56,792 nucleotides of DNA from Eubacteriales bacterium (lineage in GTDB: Bacteria; Bacillota; Clostridia; Lachnospirales; Lachnospiraceae). The stretch spans positions 1-56,792 of the forward strand of contig JAUNOP010000012.1 in NCBI GenBank assembly GCA_030537135.1, read 5' to 3'. This document shows positions 34,117-42,651 of the stretch, in pieces. The first letter of the stretch is position 1; each line of letters starts with the position of its first letter. The notes beneath the pieces were generated by a model that was not told the origin of the DNA, searched no databases, and was given only the letters and a program-made list of their open reading frames with translations. The translations under genes and the position numbers were made by a program.

Positions 34117-34476
34117 ATACATATCAACACGCGGACTCTGGGTACACAGTATGAGGAAATAGCCGCTGCTTTTTTAGAAAAGAAGGGCATGAGGCTGGTA
34201 AAGAGAAACTACCGGTGTCCGGCAGGAGAGATAGATCTGATTGGGCAGGACGGAGAGAGTCTGGTCTTTGTGGAAATAAAATTCCGCAGGACGTCTGCGC
34301 AGGGAGGCCCCTTATGTGCAGTCAATCCAGCAAAGCAGAGGCGTATCAGCCGCACAGCAGTCTGGTATCTTACAAAAGAGAGGGGCAGAGAAGACCTTCC
34401 CTGCCGTTTTGACGTGGTAGGAATTCAGGGAGAGAAAATTTTGTGGGTGAAAAATGCTTTTGACGCAAGACTTTAG
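34117..34476 (+). CDS. yraN: YraN family nuclease-like protein with non-ATG start
   Basis: A protein of about 119 residues of the UPF0102/YraN family, which has a restriction-endonuclease fold (CPAGEIDLIGQDGESLVFVE with the E-I-D-L and V-E-I-K metal-binding core). The conserved start of the family, M-N-x-R-x-L-G-x-x-x-E-x-x-A, is matched by INTRTLGTQYEEIAAAFLEK, but no ATG, GTG or TTG lies there. The codons available are ATA at 34117 and ATC at 34123, after AGGAAAGG (34103-34110). ATA has the better spacing (six bases). An ATG at 34189 would remove the conserved first helix. I therefore infer a rare AUA or AUC start, or a recently lost ATG. The gene sits between rnhB and a laccase-domain gene, a common order. 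Confidence 0.75.
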   Translation: MHINTRTLGTQYEEIAAAFLEKKGMRLVKRNYRCPAGEIDLIGQDGESLVFVEIKFRRTSAQGGPLCAVNPAKQRRISRTAVWYLTKERGREDLPCRFDVVGIQGEKILWVKNAFDARL

Positions 34477-34514
34477 TTAGAAAGAAATTATCTCAGAATA
34501 CGAAGGAGAACAGA

Positions 34515-35369
34515 ATGAAAATCAGATGGAAACAGGACAGAAAATCAGCTCTGGAAATCAAGAGGTCAGGCGATGTCGTCTGGCTGTCCTATCCTGTCCT
34601 GGAGCGGACGGGACTTGTGGTGCAGGGCTTTTCCACCAGGCTTGGAGGTGTAAGCGAGGGCGTCTGCTCTTCTATGAACCTGAGCTTTTCCAGAGGAGAC
34701 AAGGAGGAGGCTGTCAGGGAGAACTATCGGAGAATCGCAGGAGCCATGGGCTTTGCCGTGGAAAATATCGTGACCTCAGACCAGACGCACACGGTGAACG
34801 TGCGGATAGTCACAGAGGCAGACAGGGGCAAGGGAATCACCTGTCCTCGCGACTACACAGATATAGACGGAATGATTACCAATGTTCCGGGACTTGTGCT
34901 GGCGACCTTTTATGCAGACTGTGTTCCTCTGTATTTTGTGGATCCTGTGCATAGAGCGATTGGCCTCTGCCATTCCGGATGGAGGGGAACAGTGGGAAAA
35001 ATCGGAAAAGAGACGCTTAAAGCAATGGAGAGCGCGTATCATACCAGGCCTGACGAGGTGCTTGCGGCGATTGGCCCCTCTATTTGTCAGGATTGCTATG
35101 AGGTCAGCGAGGATGTGGCAGAGCTTTTTGCAGAGAGCTTTGCAAAACAGTACCATAGAGACCTGTTCTATAGAAAGGAAAACGGAAAGTATCAGCTGAA
35201 TCTGTGGAAGGCCAATGAACGGGTGCTTCTGGACGCGGGTGTGCAGCCCGAAAACATTCTGCTTCCTGGAATCTGCACCTGCTGTAACCCTGAGTTTCTT
35301 TTTTCCCATCGCGCTTCCAGGGGAAAGAGAGGGAATCTTGCCGCCTTTCTGGGGCTTTATTCCCAATAA
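34515..35369 (+). CDS. Laccase-domain (YfiH/PgeF) purine nucleoside phosphorylase-like protein
   Basis: A 284-residue protein of the multicopper polyphenol oxidase/YfiH family. The conserved metal-site residues are in VTSDQTHTVNV (His), FYADCVPLYFVDPV (Cys) and CHSGWRGTVGKIG (His). Homologues such as LACC1 and YlmD act on adenosine and inosine, and some edit muropeptides during wall synthesis; which activity applies is unknown. It is the last gene of the rbgA-rnhB-yraN unit and converges on prs. Confidence 0.88.
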   Translation: MKIRWKQDRKSALEIKRSGDVVWLSYPVLERTGLVVQGFSTRLGGVSEGVCSSMNLSFSRGDKEEAVRENYRRIAGAMGFAVENIVTSDQTHTVNVRIVTEADRGKGITCPRDYTDIDGMITNVPGLVLATFYADCVPLYFVDPVHRAIGLCHSGWRGTVGKIGKETLKAMESAYHTRPDEVLAAIGPSICQDCYEVSEDVAELFAESFAKQYHRDLFYRKENGKYQLNLWKANERVLLDAGVQPENILLPGICTCCNPEFLFSHRASRGKRGNLAAFLGLYSQ

Positions 35370-35373
35370 AAGA

Positions 35374-35396
35374 GGAATCCCACCCTGTGGGATTCC
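35374..35396. terminator. Hairpin terminator between yfiH-like gene and prs
   Basis: GGAATCCCAC (35374-35383) and GTGGGATTCC (35387-35396) form an exact 10-bp stem on a three-base loop, only 17 bases from the prs stop. It can act in both directions; T runs are short. Confidence 0.7.
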
Positions 35397-35413
35397 CCAA
35401 AGCCTTTTGCAGC

Positions 35414-36592
35414 CTATCTTTTATTCACCTTTTTCATAAGCTCCATGATCTTCTCATTGCTGGAGCGCACCCTTTCCACGGAGATATCGTGATTGATGAT
35501 GTCAATGATGCTTGCCAGATATTTACTCATATTTGCTTCTACATAATAGGGCTTGGCAAAGATCTCAGGATCGCGGTAATTCAAATTGGTGGTAATTACC
35601 TTGTCCAGATATCCTTTTGCATAGTAATCATCAAATTTGTCAAAACCGTCTGTAAACAAACCATAGGTAGTCATGACAAACACACGCCCTGCGCGCCGCT
35701 CCTTAATCTGACGGCATACATCCAGCATACTTTCTCCTGATGAAATCATGTCGTCAATGATAATCACATCCTTGCCTTCCACAGAATCTCCCAGAAATTC
35801 ATGGGCAACAATGGGATTCTTGCCGTTTACAATGGTAGAATAATCTCTGCGCTTGTAGAACATACCCATATCCACGCCGAGAATATTGGAAATATATACG
35901 GCTCTTGACATGGCACCCTCGTCAGGGCTGATAATCATCAGGTGTTCATTGTCCAGACGGATGTCAGGGACATTCTTTACCAGAGCCTTCATAAATTGAT
36001 AAGTAGGGAAAAAATTATCAAAGCCATTGAGAGGAATGGAATTCTGTACTCTTGGGTCATGAGCGTCAAAGGTAATGATATTCGATACTCCCATATCGCT
36101 CAGCTCCTTTAAGGCCAGTGCGCAGTCCAGAGATTCTCTCTTGGAGCGCTTGTGCTGACGGCCTTCATAGAGGAAGGGCATAATCACATTGATTCTGTGC
36201 GCCTTGCCTGTGGCAGCTGAGATAATGCGTTTCAAATCCTGATAATGATTGTCCGGAGACATGTGGTTTTCATGGCCGCACACCTTATAGGTAAGGCTGT
36301 AGTTGGTGATATCCACCATAAGAAACAAATCAACGCCGCGGACAGATTCCTTGATATAGCCTTTTCCTTCTCCTGTTCCGAATCTGGGACACTCACAGTG
36401 TACGAGAAAGGACTTCTCAGAATAGCCCTGGGGAATGATCCCGGATTTGGATGTTTTATACTCTACCAGCTCCTTGCGGAACTTTACCAGCTTCTTGTCC
36501 ACCTCCTGAGCAAGCGGACGGCAGCCGGAGAGCGCCGCAATCTTAATAGGGGCGACGGGAAGGGATTTCTCTAGTAATTCTATATTTGGCAT
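35414..36592 (-). CDS. prs: Ribose-phosphate pyrophosphokinase (long form)
   Basis: A 392-residue PRPP synthase, which makes the precursor for nucleotides, His and Trp from ribose-5-phosphate and ATP. The ATP loop and catalytic regions are present in variant form: ITFDAHDPRVQNSIPLNGFD (in place of the usual DLHAxQIQGFF) and the PRPP motif VIIIDDMISSGESMLDVC. The protein is about 75 residues longer than the common 315, mainly in the first third (ECPRFGTGEGKGYIKESVRG). This longer type is common in clostridia. AGGAGG sets the start at the ATG at 36592 rather than the upstream frame opening. Confidence 0.9.
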   Translation of the reverse strand: MPNIELLEKSLPVAPIKIAALSGCRPLAQEVDKKLVKFRKELVEYKTSKSGIIPQGYSEKSFLVHCECPRFGTGEGKGYIKESVRGVDLFLMVDITNYSLTYKVCGHENHMSPDNHYQDLKRIISAATGKAHRINVIMPFLYEGRQHKRSKRESLDCALALKELSDMGVSNIITFDAHDPRVQNSIPLNGFDNFFPTYQFMKALVKNVPDIRLDNEHLMIISPDEGAMSRAVYISNILGVDMGMFYKRRDYSTIVNGKNPIVAHEFLGDSVEGKDVIIIDDMISSGESMLDVCRQIKERRAGRVFVMTTYGLFTDGFDKFDDYYAKGYLDKVITTNLNYRDPEIFAKPYYVEANMSKYLASIIDIINHDISVERVRSSNEKIMELMKKVNKR

Positions 36593-36636
36593 AACAAACC
36601 TCCTATGTATGATCACACGTTCATCTCAATGGTTCA

Positions 36637-36717
36637 TTTACAGCGAAAAGGCCTGCCCTGGCGCTGTAAATTACCACCTTCAATTACATTTATAACATTT
36701 GCTATAAATTGAGTCAA
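36637..36717 (-). promoter_or_regulatory. prs promoter and leader hairpin
   Basis: On the minus strand, TTGACT (36717-36712), a 17-base spacer and TATAAA (36694-36689) make the promoter. The leader then forms an exact 9-bp stem, TTTACAGCG/CGCTGTAAA (arms 36662-36670 and 36637-36645 in + coordinates), with a G-C-rich 16-base loop, before the ribosome site. It may regulate prs; no known riboswitch fits. Confidence 0.65.
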
Positions 36718-36725
36718 GGAATTTA

Positions 36726-36754
36726 TTGATTTTTACTTGTAAAATTGGTATGAT
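36726..36754 (+). promoter_or_regulatory. Promoter of the DUF512-der unit
   Basis: TTGATT (36726-36731), 17 bases and TATGAT (36749-36754) form the promoter, back to back with that of prs. The mobile element at 36758 begins four bases after this -10, and its right flanking repeat carries a second TATGAT (36903-36908). Confidence 0.65.
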
Positions 36755-36911
36755 AGGGTTGCTGCTCACACGGTTACTGTCCCGCGAGGTGTTTTGGCAT
36801 GTATATGCCAAAATCCCGAGACATACAAGCCAAAATTCCATTGCCGCAGGCAATCTGGAATGAATTTTGGCCTCGTTACTGGGAATGGAGTGAGCAGTAA
36901 CGTATGATAGG
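36748..36911. mobile_element. MITE-like palindromic element, copy C inside a promoter region
   Basis: A 144-bp element (36758-36901) has imperfect terminal repeats GTTGCTGCTCAC and GTGAGCAGTAAC. It is flanked by the direct repeat GTATGATAGG (36748-36757 and 36902-36911). It shares CCGCGAGGTGTTTT and AAAATCCCGAGACA with copy B, but the stem between them is GGCAT-GTAT-ATGCC here and CGTGCC-TCT-GGTACG there. A second long stem (36829-36872, GCCAAAATTCC with GGAATGAATTTTGGC) also differs in sequence but not in place. It carries no gene. Confidence 0.7.
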
Positions 36912-36947
36912 GTTGCTGTTCATAGAGTTTGAGTGGAGTGAAAAGCA

Positions 36948-38300
36948 ATGAAAAAACAAAAACATGTGATTTCCAGGGTTCTTCCTGACAGCATCGGGGA
37001 AGAGCTGGGACTGGAGCCAGGAGACATCCTTCTGGAAATTAACGGAAGCCCTGTGGAGGATTATTTTGATTATCGGTATCTCCTGAACGAAGAATATGTG
37101 GAGGTTCTTATTGAAAAGCCAAATGGAGAAGAATGGGAGCTTGAAGTAGAGAAGGAATTTGAGGAGGATTTGGGGCTGGAATTTGAGAGCGGTCTTATGG
37201 ATGATTATCGCTCCTGCTCGAACCGCTGCATTTTCTGCTTTATTGACCAGATGCCTCCTGGAATGAGAAAGACGCTTTATTTTAAGGATGACGATTCAAG
37301 ACTTTCTGTTATGCAGGGAAACTATGTGACTTTGACCAACATGAGCGAGCATGACATTGACCGGATTATCCGTTATCGTCTGGAGCCTATGAATATTTCT
37401 TTTCAGACAATGAATCCAGAGCTTCGCTGCCGGATGCTCAGAAACCGCTTTGCAGGGAAGGCCCTTGAGAAGGTAGACCGCCTGTATGAGGCAGGAATCT
37501 CCATGAATGGACAGATTGTCCTCTGTAAAGGAATAAATGACGGGGCAGAGCTTGAATACAGTCTTGAGAAGCTTTCTGCCTATGCTCCGGTTCTGGAGAG
37601 CGTATCTGTTGTGCCGGTCGGCCTGTCGAAATTCAGGGAGGGTCTTGAGGTTCTTGAACCCTTTGACAGGCAGGATGCTGCCGCCTTGATTGAGCAGGTA
37701 GAGAGATGGCAGAAGAAGATGTATAGAAAATATCGCAGCCATTTTGTTCATGCCTCTGACGAATGGTATATTCTGGCAGGAAGGGAACTTCCAGAGGAAG
37801 AATCCTATGACGGTTATCTTCAGCTTGAAAATGGCGTGGGGATGCTTACTCTTCTTCTGAACGAGGTGAAGGAAAGCCTTGCCATGATGGAGGGAGACGG
37901 CAGAAGCCGCAGGATTTCTCTGGCAACAGGGAAGCTGGCAGCTCCGTATATCCGTATGCTGCTGGAAGAAATTCAGGAGAAATTTCCCTGTATAAAGGCG
38001 CAGGTTTATGAAATTACCAATCACTTCTTTGGGGAAAGCATTACAGTATCCGGACTGATTACAGGAAAGGATCTCACAGAGCAGCTCTCAGGCAGGGAGC
38101 TTGGCGAGCAGCTTCTTCTTCCCTGCAATATGCTTCGGAGTGGGGAGGATGTATTCCTGGATGATTTGACAGTAGGCGAACTGGAGAAGAGGCTTTCCGT
38201 CTCTGTTCAGATAGTAGACAGAGAAGGAGAGGATTTGGTGAAGGCTGTTATCGGGGAAGCAGAGCCAGGAAATAAAAAAAGGAGACAATATTATGAGTAA
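36948..38300 (+). CDS. DUF512 radical-SAM-like protein with PDZ domain
   Basis: A 450-residue protein widespread in clostridia. The N-terminal 60 residues form a PDZ-like domain ([20 protein letters not shown]). A cysteine motif [18 protein letters not shown] (CX3CX2C) follows, as in radical SAM enzymes binding a 4Fe-4S cluster, with [20 protein letters not shown] and a TIM-barrel-like core. The C-terminal DUF512 domain (about 235-440) is of unknown function. The reaction is not known. Its end overlaps der by eight bases, so a link to ribosome assembly or a shared operon is likely. The start has a weak ribosome site (GAGTG). Confidence 0.88.
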   Translation: MKKQKHVISRVLPDSIGEELGLEPGDILLEINGSPVEDYFDYRYLLNEEYVEVLIEKPNGEEWELEVEKEFEEDLGLEFESGLMDDYRSCSNRCIFCFIDQMPPGMRKTLYFKDDDSRLSVMQGNYVTLTNMSEHDIDRIIRYRLEPMNISFQTMNPELRCRMLRNRFAGKALEKVDRLYEAGISMNGQIVLCKGINDGAELEYSLEKLSAYAPVLESVSVVPVGLSKFREGLEVLEPFDRQDAAALIEQVERWQKKMYRKYRSHFVHASDEWYILAGRELPEEESYDGYLQLENGVGMLTLLLNEVKESLAMMEGDGRSRRISLATGKLAAPYIRMLLEEIQEKFPCIKAQVYEITNHFFGESITVSGLITGKDLTEQLSGRELGEQLLLPCNMLRSGEDVFLDDLTVGELEKRLSVSVQIVDREGEDLVKAVIGEAEPGNKKRRQYYE

Positions 38301-39618
38301 ACCAATTGTAGCCATTGTAGGGCGTCCGAATGTGGGAAAATCCACCCTGTTCAACGCCCTTGCAGGCGAAAACATTTCGATTGTAAAGGATACGCCCGGA
38401 GTGACCAGGGACCGCATCTATGCGGAGGTGACATGGCTGGATCAGACCTTTACCATGATTGACACCGGAGGCATTGAGCCGGAGAGTCAGGATATTATTT
38501 TGTCCCAGATGCGGGAGCAGGCACAGATTGCCATTGACACGGCGGATGTGATTATTTTTATCACAGATGTACGCCAGGGCCTGGTGGATGCAGACTCCAA
38601 GGTTGCGGACATGCTCAGGAGAAGCGGAAAGCCAGTGGTTTTGGCAGTGAACAAGGCTGACAGTGTAAAGAAGTATATGATGGATGTTTATGAATTTTAT
38701 AATCTGGGAATCGGGGAGCCGATGGCTATTTCTGCTGCCAACCGTATGGGACTTGGAGACATGCTGGATGCAGTGGTGAAATATTTTCCAGAGAATACAG
38801 GAGCAGACGAGGAGGAGGATATTCCGCATATTGCGGTGGTCGGAAAGCCGAACGTAGGAAAATCCTCCCTCATTAATAAGCTTCTCGGAGAGGACAGAGT
38901 CATTGTTTCCGATGTCGCGGGAACTACAAGAGACGCTGTGGATACTCGCGTGAAATGGCAGGGACGAGAATATATCTTTATTGACACAGCGGGACTTCGC
39001 CGTAAGGGAAAGGTAAAAGAGGATATTGAACGCTACAGCGTTATCCGCACTGTGACGGCAGTAGAGAGAGCCCATGTGGTAATTATCATGATTGACGCAG
39101 AAGAGGGCGTGACCGAGCAGGATGCAAAGATTGCGGGAATTGCGCATGACAAGGGAAAGGGCGTAATTATTGCTGTCAATAAGTGGGATGCTATTGAGAA
39201 GAACGACAAGACCATTTATAAGTACACAAACCGTATTCGCGAGGTGCTCTCCTATATGCCGTATGCAGAGCTGGTGTTTATCTCTGCAAAGACGGGACTT
39301 CGCATATCCAGACTGTTTGAGACTATAGACATGGTGATTGAGAATCAGACTCTCAGGATTCAGACGGGCGTTCTTAATGAGATTCTTACAGAAGCGATTG
39401 CCCTCCAGCAGCCGCCCTCTGACAGAGGCAAGAGGCTGAAGATTTTCTATATGACGCAGGTTTCGGTGCGCCCGCCGACATTTGTTATTTTTGTCAACAG
39501 CAAGGAGCTGATGCATTTTTCCTATACCAGATATCTGGAAAATAAAATCAGAGACGCCTTTGGGTTCAGGGGAACCTCTCTGCGGTTTATTATCCGGGAA
39601 AGAGGAGAGAAGGAATAA
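38293..39618 (+). CDS. der: Ribosome biogenesis GTPase Der (EngA)
   Basis: A 441-residue protein with two GTPase domains in tandem and a C-terminal KH-like domain, essential for 50S assembly. Domain 1: [28 protein letters not shown]. Domain 2: [36 protein letters not shown]. The KH-like part begins about residue 350. AAAGGAG precedes the ATG, which lies inside the end of the previous gene. Confidence 0.97.
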   Translation: MSKPIVAIVGRPNVGKSTLFNALAGENISIVKDTPGVTRDRIYAEVTWLDQTFTMIDTGGIEPESQDIILSQMREQAQIAIDTADVIIFITDVRQGLVDADSKVADMLRRSGKPVVLAVNKADSVKKYMMDVYEFYNLGIGEPMAISAANRMGLGDMLDAVVKYFPENTGADEEEDIPHIAVVGKPNVGKSSLINKLLGEDRVIVSDVAGTTRDAVDTRVKWQGREYIFIDTAGLRRKGKVKEDIERYSVIRTVTAVERAHVVIIMIDAEEGVTEQDAKIAGIAHDKGKGVIIAVNKWDAIEKNDKTIYKYTNRIREVLSYMPYAELVFISAKTGLRISRLFETIDMVIENQTLRIQTGVLNEILTEAIALQQPPSDRGKRLKIFYMTQVSVRPPTFVIFVNSKELMHFSYTRYLENKIRDAFGFRGTSLRFIIRERGEKE

Positions 39619-39622
39619 AAGA

Positions 39623-40273
39623 ATGGAACGTTTGATTTGTATACTCATAGGCTATGCCTGCGGTCTTTTTCAGACCTCATATTTTATCGGAAGAGCGCAT
39701 CATATGGATATTCGCCAGTATGGAAGCGGAAACGCGGGAAGCACCAATGCCCTGCGCACGCTCGGAAAAAAAGCCGGAGCAATGACCCTGCTCGGAGACT
39801 GCCTCAAGTGTGTGGCGGCTATTGTGATTTCCAGGGCAGTATTTCGCTCCTCGTATGAGGATATTCTGCCGCTCCTTTCTCTGTATGCGGCAGCAGGCTG
39901 TATACTGGGACACAACTTTCCCTTTTACCTGGGCTTTCGGGGAGGGAAGGGAGTGGCAGCGTCTGTAGGATTTGTGGCAGCCTTTGACTGGAAGATTTTT
40001 CTTATCTGCGCAGTCATCTTTTTTACGATATTCTTTACAACGCATTATGTGTCCCTGTGCTCTGTCACCTCGTATGTGGCGGCTATGATTCTTATGATTG
40101 TCTTTGGAGAGATGGGAAGCTATGGGATGGATGGAACGCACAGGCTGGAAATGTACGCAGTTATGGCGTTTCTGACGATTCTGGCACTGTATCGTCACAG
40201 AAAGAATATCCAGAGGCTCTTAAGCGGAACCGAAAATAAAATTTTCCTCGGAAAATCCGGGAAGAAAGGATAG
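39623..40273 (+). CDS. plsY: Glycerol-3-phosphate acyltransferase PlsY
   Basis: A 216-residue membrane enzyme that transfers an acyl chain from acyl-phosphate (made by PlsX) to glycerol-3-phosphate. The three loop motifs are present: GSGNAGSTNALRTLG, NFPFYLGFRGGKGVA, and a weaker third near the C-terminus. About five membrane segments are visible. I place the start at the ATG at 39623, four bases after der, with AGAAGGA upstream; the frame open before it overlaps der. It supplies lysophosphatidate together with gpsA next door. Confidence 0.94.
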   Translation: MERLICILIGYACGLFQTSYFIGRAHHMDIRQYGSGNAGSTNALRTLGKKAGAMTLLGDCLKCVAAIVISRAVFRSSYEDILPLLSLYAAAGCILGHNFPFYLGFRGGKGVAASVGFVAAFDWKIFLICAVIFFTIFFTTHYVSLCSVTSYVAAMILMIVFGEMGSYGMDGTHRLEMYAVMAFLTILALYRHRKNIQRLLSGTENKIFLGKSGKKG

Positions 40274-40280
40274 GTGCAAC

Positions 40281-41285
40281 GTGGCAAAAATCAGTGTGCT
40301 GGGAGCCGGAAGCTGGGGAACTGCTCTTGCTCTGCTTTTGTATGAGAATGGTCATCAGGTTATGCTGTGGTCTCATCATGAGGCCAGTATGCTCCTTGAA
40401 AAAAGAGAACACGTCTTAAAGCTTCCTGGAGTGAAAATTCCAGAAGGCATTCGCATCACTGCCGACATGGAGGAAAGCCTTAGAGAACCAGAGGCTGCGG
40501 TTCTTGCAGTACCTTCTGCTTATACAAGGCAGACAGCAGCAAGGATGGCTCCCTATGTGAGAGATGGTCTGAAAATCGTAAATGTGGCAAAGGGAATAGA
40601 AGAGAGTACGCTTATGACCCTTACGGACATTATTGAGGAGGAGATTCCCAACTGCGAGGCAGCAGTTTTGTCTGGACCAAGTCATGCAGAGGAAGTGAGC
40701 AGACAGCTTCCAACCTCCTGTGTTATCAGCGCCAAAAAGCAGAGTACTGCTGAATATCTGCAGGCAATCTTTATGAATCCGGTCTTTCGGGTATATACGA
40801 CTCCTGACATGCTGGGAGTAGAGCTTGGAGGGGCGCTTAAGAATGTGATTGCTCTGGCAGCAGGAACAGCAGACGGCCTTGGCTATGGGGATAATACAAA
40901 GGCAGCCCTGATAACAAGGGGAATGGCAGAGATTACCAGGCTCGGCGTGAAAATGGGAGCGCGCGCAGAGACTTTTTATGGGCTTTCTGGAATCGGAGAC
41001 TTGATTGTCACCTGCGCCAGCGTACACAGCCGGAACCGAAAGGCAGGCTATCTGCTGGGACAGGGCTTTACGCTTCAAAAGGCTCTGGATGAGGTTCACA
41101 TGGTAGTGGAGGGCGTGTATTCGGCAAAGGCAGCAAAAAAGCTGTCAGAGAAATATGAGGTGCAGATGCCGATTATTGACGAGGTGAACAAGGTTCTCTT
41201 TGAAGATAAGCCTGCTTCTGAGGCTGTGATGGATTTGATGCTCAGAGACAAAAAGGTAGAGACTCCCATGCTTCCATGGGAATAA
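40281..41285 (+). CDS. gpsA: Glycerol-3-phosphate dehydrogenase GpsA
   Basis: A 334-residue NAD(P)-dependent enzyme that makes glycerol-3-phosphate for PlsY. The nucleotide loop is ISVLGAGSWGTALALLL. Catalytic and substrate parts are VAKGIEESTLMTLTDI, LSGPSHAEEV and the Lys region ELGGALKNVIALAAGTADGL. The start is GTG at 40281 with GAAAGGA upstream. It follows plsY by seven bases and is closed by the terminator at 41291. Confidence 0.96.
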   Translation: MAKISVLGAGSWGTALALLLYENGHQVMLWSHHEASMLLEKREHVLKLPGVKIPEGIRITADMEESLREPEAAVLAVPSAYTRQTAARMAPYVRDGLKIVNVAKGIEESTLMTLTDIIEEEIPNCEAAVLSGPSHAEEVSRQLPTSCVISAKKQSTAEYLQAIFMNPVFRVYTTPDMLGVELGGALKNVIALAAGTADGLGYGDNTKAALITRGMAEITRLGVKMGARAETFYGLSGIGDLIVTCASVHSRNRKAGYLLGQGFTLQKALDEVHMVVEGVYSAKAAKKLSEKYEVQMPIIDEVNKVLFEDKPASEAVMDLMLRDKKVETPMLPWE

Positions 41286-41290
41286 AATTC

Positions 41291-41332
41291 TGAAAGCTGC
41301 TCACACTGAAAAATGTGAGCAGCTTTCATTTA
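41291..41332. terminator. Bidirectional terminator after gpsA
   Basis: TGAAAGCTGCTCACA (41291-41305) pairs exactly with TGTGAGCAGCTTTCA (41314-41328) over an eight-base loop. TTTA follows on the + strand. It serves gpsA and the converging reductase gene. Confidence 0.8.
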
Positions 41333-41378
41333 TGGTATGGCGGTGATTCGGTCAGAGGACGAATCATGTCCGTTTCGT

Positions 41379-42209
41379 TTAAAAAGGAATATCTCTAAGA
41401 TCCTCCGGAATGCTGGAGCTTCTGAAATTCTGGTTCATGGTGTCGATGATAGCCATGTCCTCTTCCTGGATTTCAAAGCTGAAGAGGTCTCCGTTTGCGA
41501 GAATTCTCTGTTCTTTTGTGGATTTGGGAATGACAGCGATTCCTTTCTGAAGCGCCCAGCGAAGTCCAATCTGAGCCGGTGTTTTGGCGTATTTGGTGGC
41601 AAGAACGCACATAATATCATCATCAAGGTAGGCTCCCCTTGCCAGAGGCGCGTAGGCCTGCACCTGAATGCCTCTTTCCTGGCAATATTCTACCAGCTCC
41701 TTTGGATAGCGCAGAGGATGAACTTCAATCTGATTGACTGCGGGAACAATATCAGAATACTTGGCAAGCTCCTCAAGATGACGGATTTCAAAATTGCTCA
41801 CGCCAATGGAACGGGCGCGTCCGCTGTGGTAGAGTTCCTCCAATATGCTCCAGGTGTTCAGATAACATCCGGGTACTGGCCAGTGTATCAGATAGAGGTC
41901 AACATAGTCGAGTCCGAGCCTGTCCAAGCTCCGTTCAAAAGCACCCCTCACATCTGCGAGCCTCTGGGCAGTGTTCCACACCTTTGTTGTAATAAAAAGC
42001 TCGCTGCGCGGGATGGAGCAGGAAGCGATTCCACGTCCTACCCCGTCTTCATTTTTGTAGACAGAGGCGGTGTCGATGAGACGGTAGCCAGCCTGAACGG
42101 CCCATTGAATGGCCTGCTCTACCTCTCCGGGGGCGGTTGCCTTATAGACGCCAAGACCCAGAAGGGGCATTTCTCTGTCAGTATTGAGAAAAGTAGTTCT
42201 TCGTAACAT
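41379..42209 (-). CDS. Aldo/keto reductase
   Basis: A 276-residue NADPH-dependent oxidoreductase of the AKR family, close to the 2,5-diketogluconate reductase-like clostridial group. The catalytic tetrad is present: Asp and Tyr in LIDTASVYKNEDGVGRGI, Lys in LFITTKVWNT, His in LYLIHWPVPGCY. The cofactor-binding end is AVIPKSTKEQRILANGD. The TIM-barrel is full length. AGGAGG precedes the ATG, and a -10 TATAAT lies at 42323-42318 on the minus strand. The substrate is unknown. It has no obvious tie to the acetogenesis genes that start on the other side of the gap. Confidence 0.9.
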   Translation of the reverse strand: MLRRTTFLNTDREMPLLGLGVYKATAPGEVEQAIQWAVQAGYRLIDTASVYKNEDGVGRGIASCSIPRSELFITTKVWNTAQRLADVRGAFERSLDRLGLDYVDLYLIHWPVPGCYLNTWSILEELYHSGRARSIGVSNFEIRHLEELAKYSDIVPAVNQIEVHPLRYPKELVEYCQERGIQVQAYAPLARGAYLDDDIMCVLATKYAKTPAQIGLRWALQKGIAVIPKSTKEQRILANGDLFSFEIQEEDMAIIDTMNQNFRSSSIPEDLRDIPF

Positions 42210-42440
42210 AATCTCCTCCTGATTTTTCTATCATAATCACGCCGGTGACTATATTTCTAAGCTGTCATATACAGTCCTCCAGCCAGCCTGAATTGCTTGA
42301 AACAGGCATTTTTACTTATTATATCACAAGATTACTTTTGAATAAATGAAAATTTCTGATTTTCTATCTGGTTTTATCAACCAAACAGGGCATACCATGG
42401 TGTTTTTTAATTGTTTTACGGCTTTCTTTAACACATTGAC

Positions 42441-42458
42441 TTGTTAATGAATTAACAT
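42441..42458. promoter_or_regulatory. Rex operator (redox-sensing repressor site)
   Basis: TTGTTAATGAATTAACAT matches the Rex consensus TTGTTAA-N4-TTAACAA at 13 of 14 defined positions. Rex binds such sites when the NADH/NAD+ ratio is low and lets go when NADH rises. The site overlaps the end of a TTGACT hexamer (42436-42441) and lies about 90 bases upstream of the better promoter at 42549. That Rex acts here is an inference from the match and from what follows. Confidence 0.65.
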
Positions 42459-42548
42459 AGGAAGGGAAAATCAAAAATAGGAAGGGAAAAATATGGCTAT
42501 TATGCACAAAAAGAAACAAAAATAAAGAAAAATTTAAGATTATTATTC

Positions 42549-42577
42549 TTGATAAACCATGCCAGAAGATGTATAAT
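42549..42577 (+). promoter_or_regulatory. Main promoter of the acetogenesis cluster
   Basis: TTGATA (42549-42554), 17 bases and TATAAT (42572-42577) give a strong sigma-A promoter. The predicted start near 42584 leaves a leader of about 68 bases before the His-rich protein gene. Confidence 0.75.
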
Positions 42578-42651
42578 AACAGTAAATTGATATTTTCTTG
42601 TCAGAGGATGGAAGAGATTTTTTCTCTGAGAAGAAGCTGAAAGGAGAAAGT

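Larger units (their letters stand above)
42210..42651. other. Long regulatory gap before the acetogenesis cluster
   Basis: Some 440 AT-rich bases without a gene. They contain the minus-strand promoter of the reductase (-10 at 42318-42323), a small dyad TGGTT-TTATC-AACCA (42369-42383), a TTGACT (42436-42441), a Rex-like operator (42441-42458), a 14-bp direct repeat ATAGGAAGGGAAAA at 42457-42470 and 42477-42490 (20-bp period), and the main promoter at 42549-42577. The length and density of sites point to controlled transcription of the downstream cluster. Confidence 0.6.
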
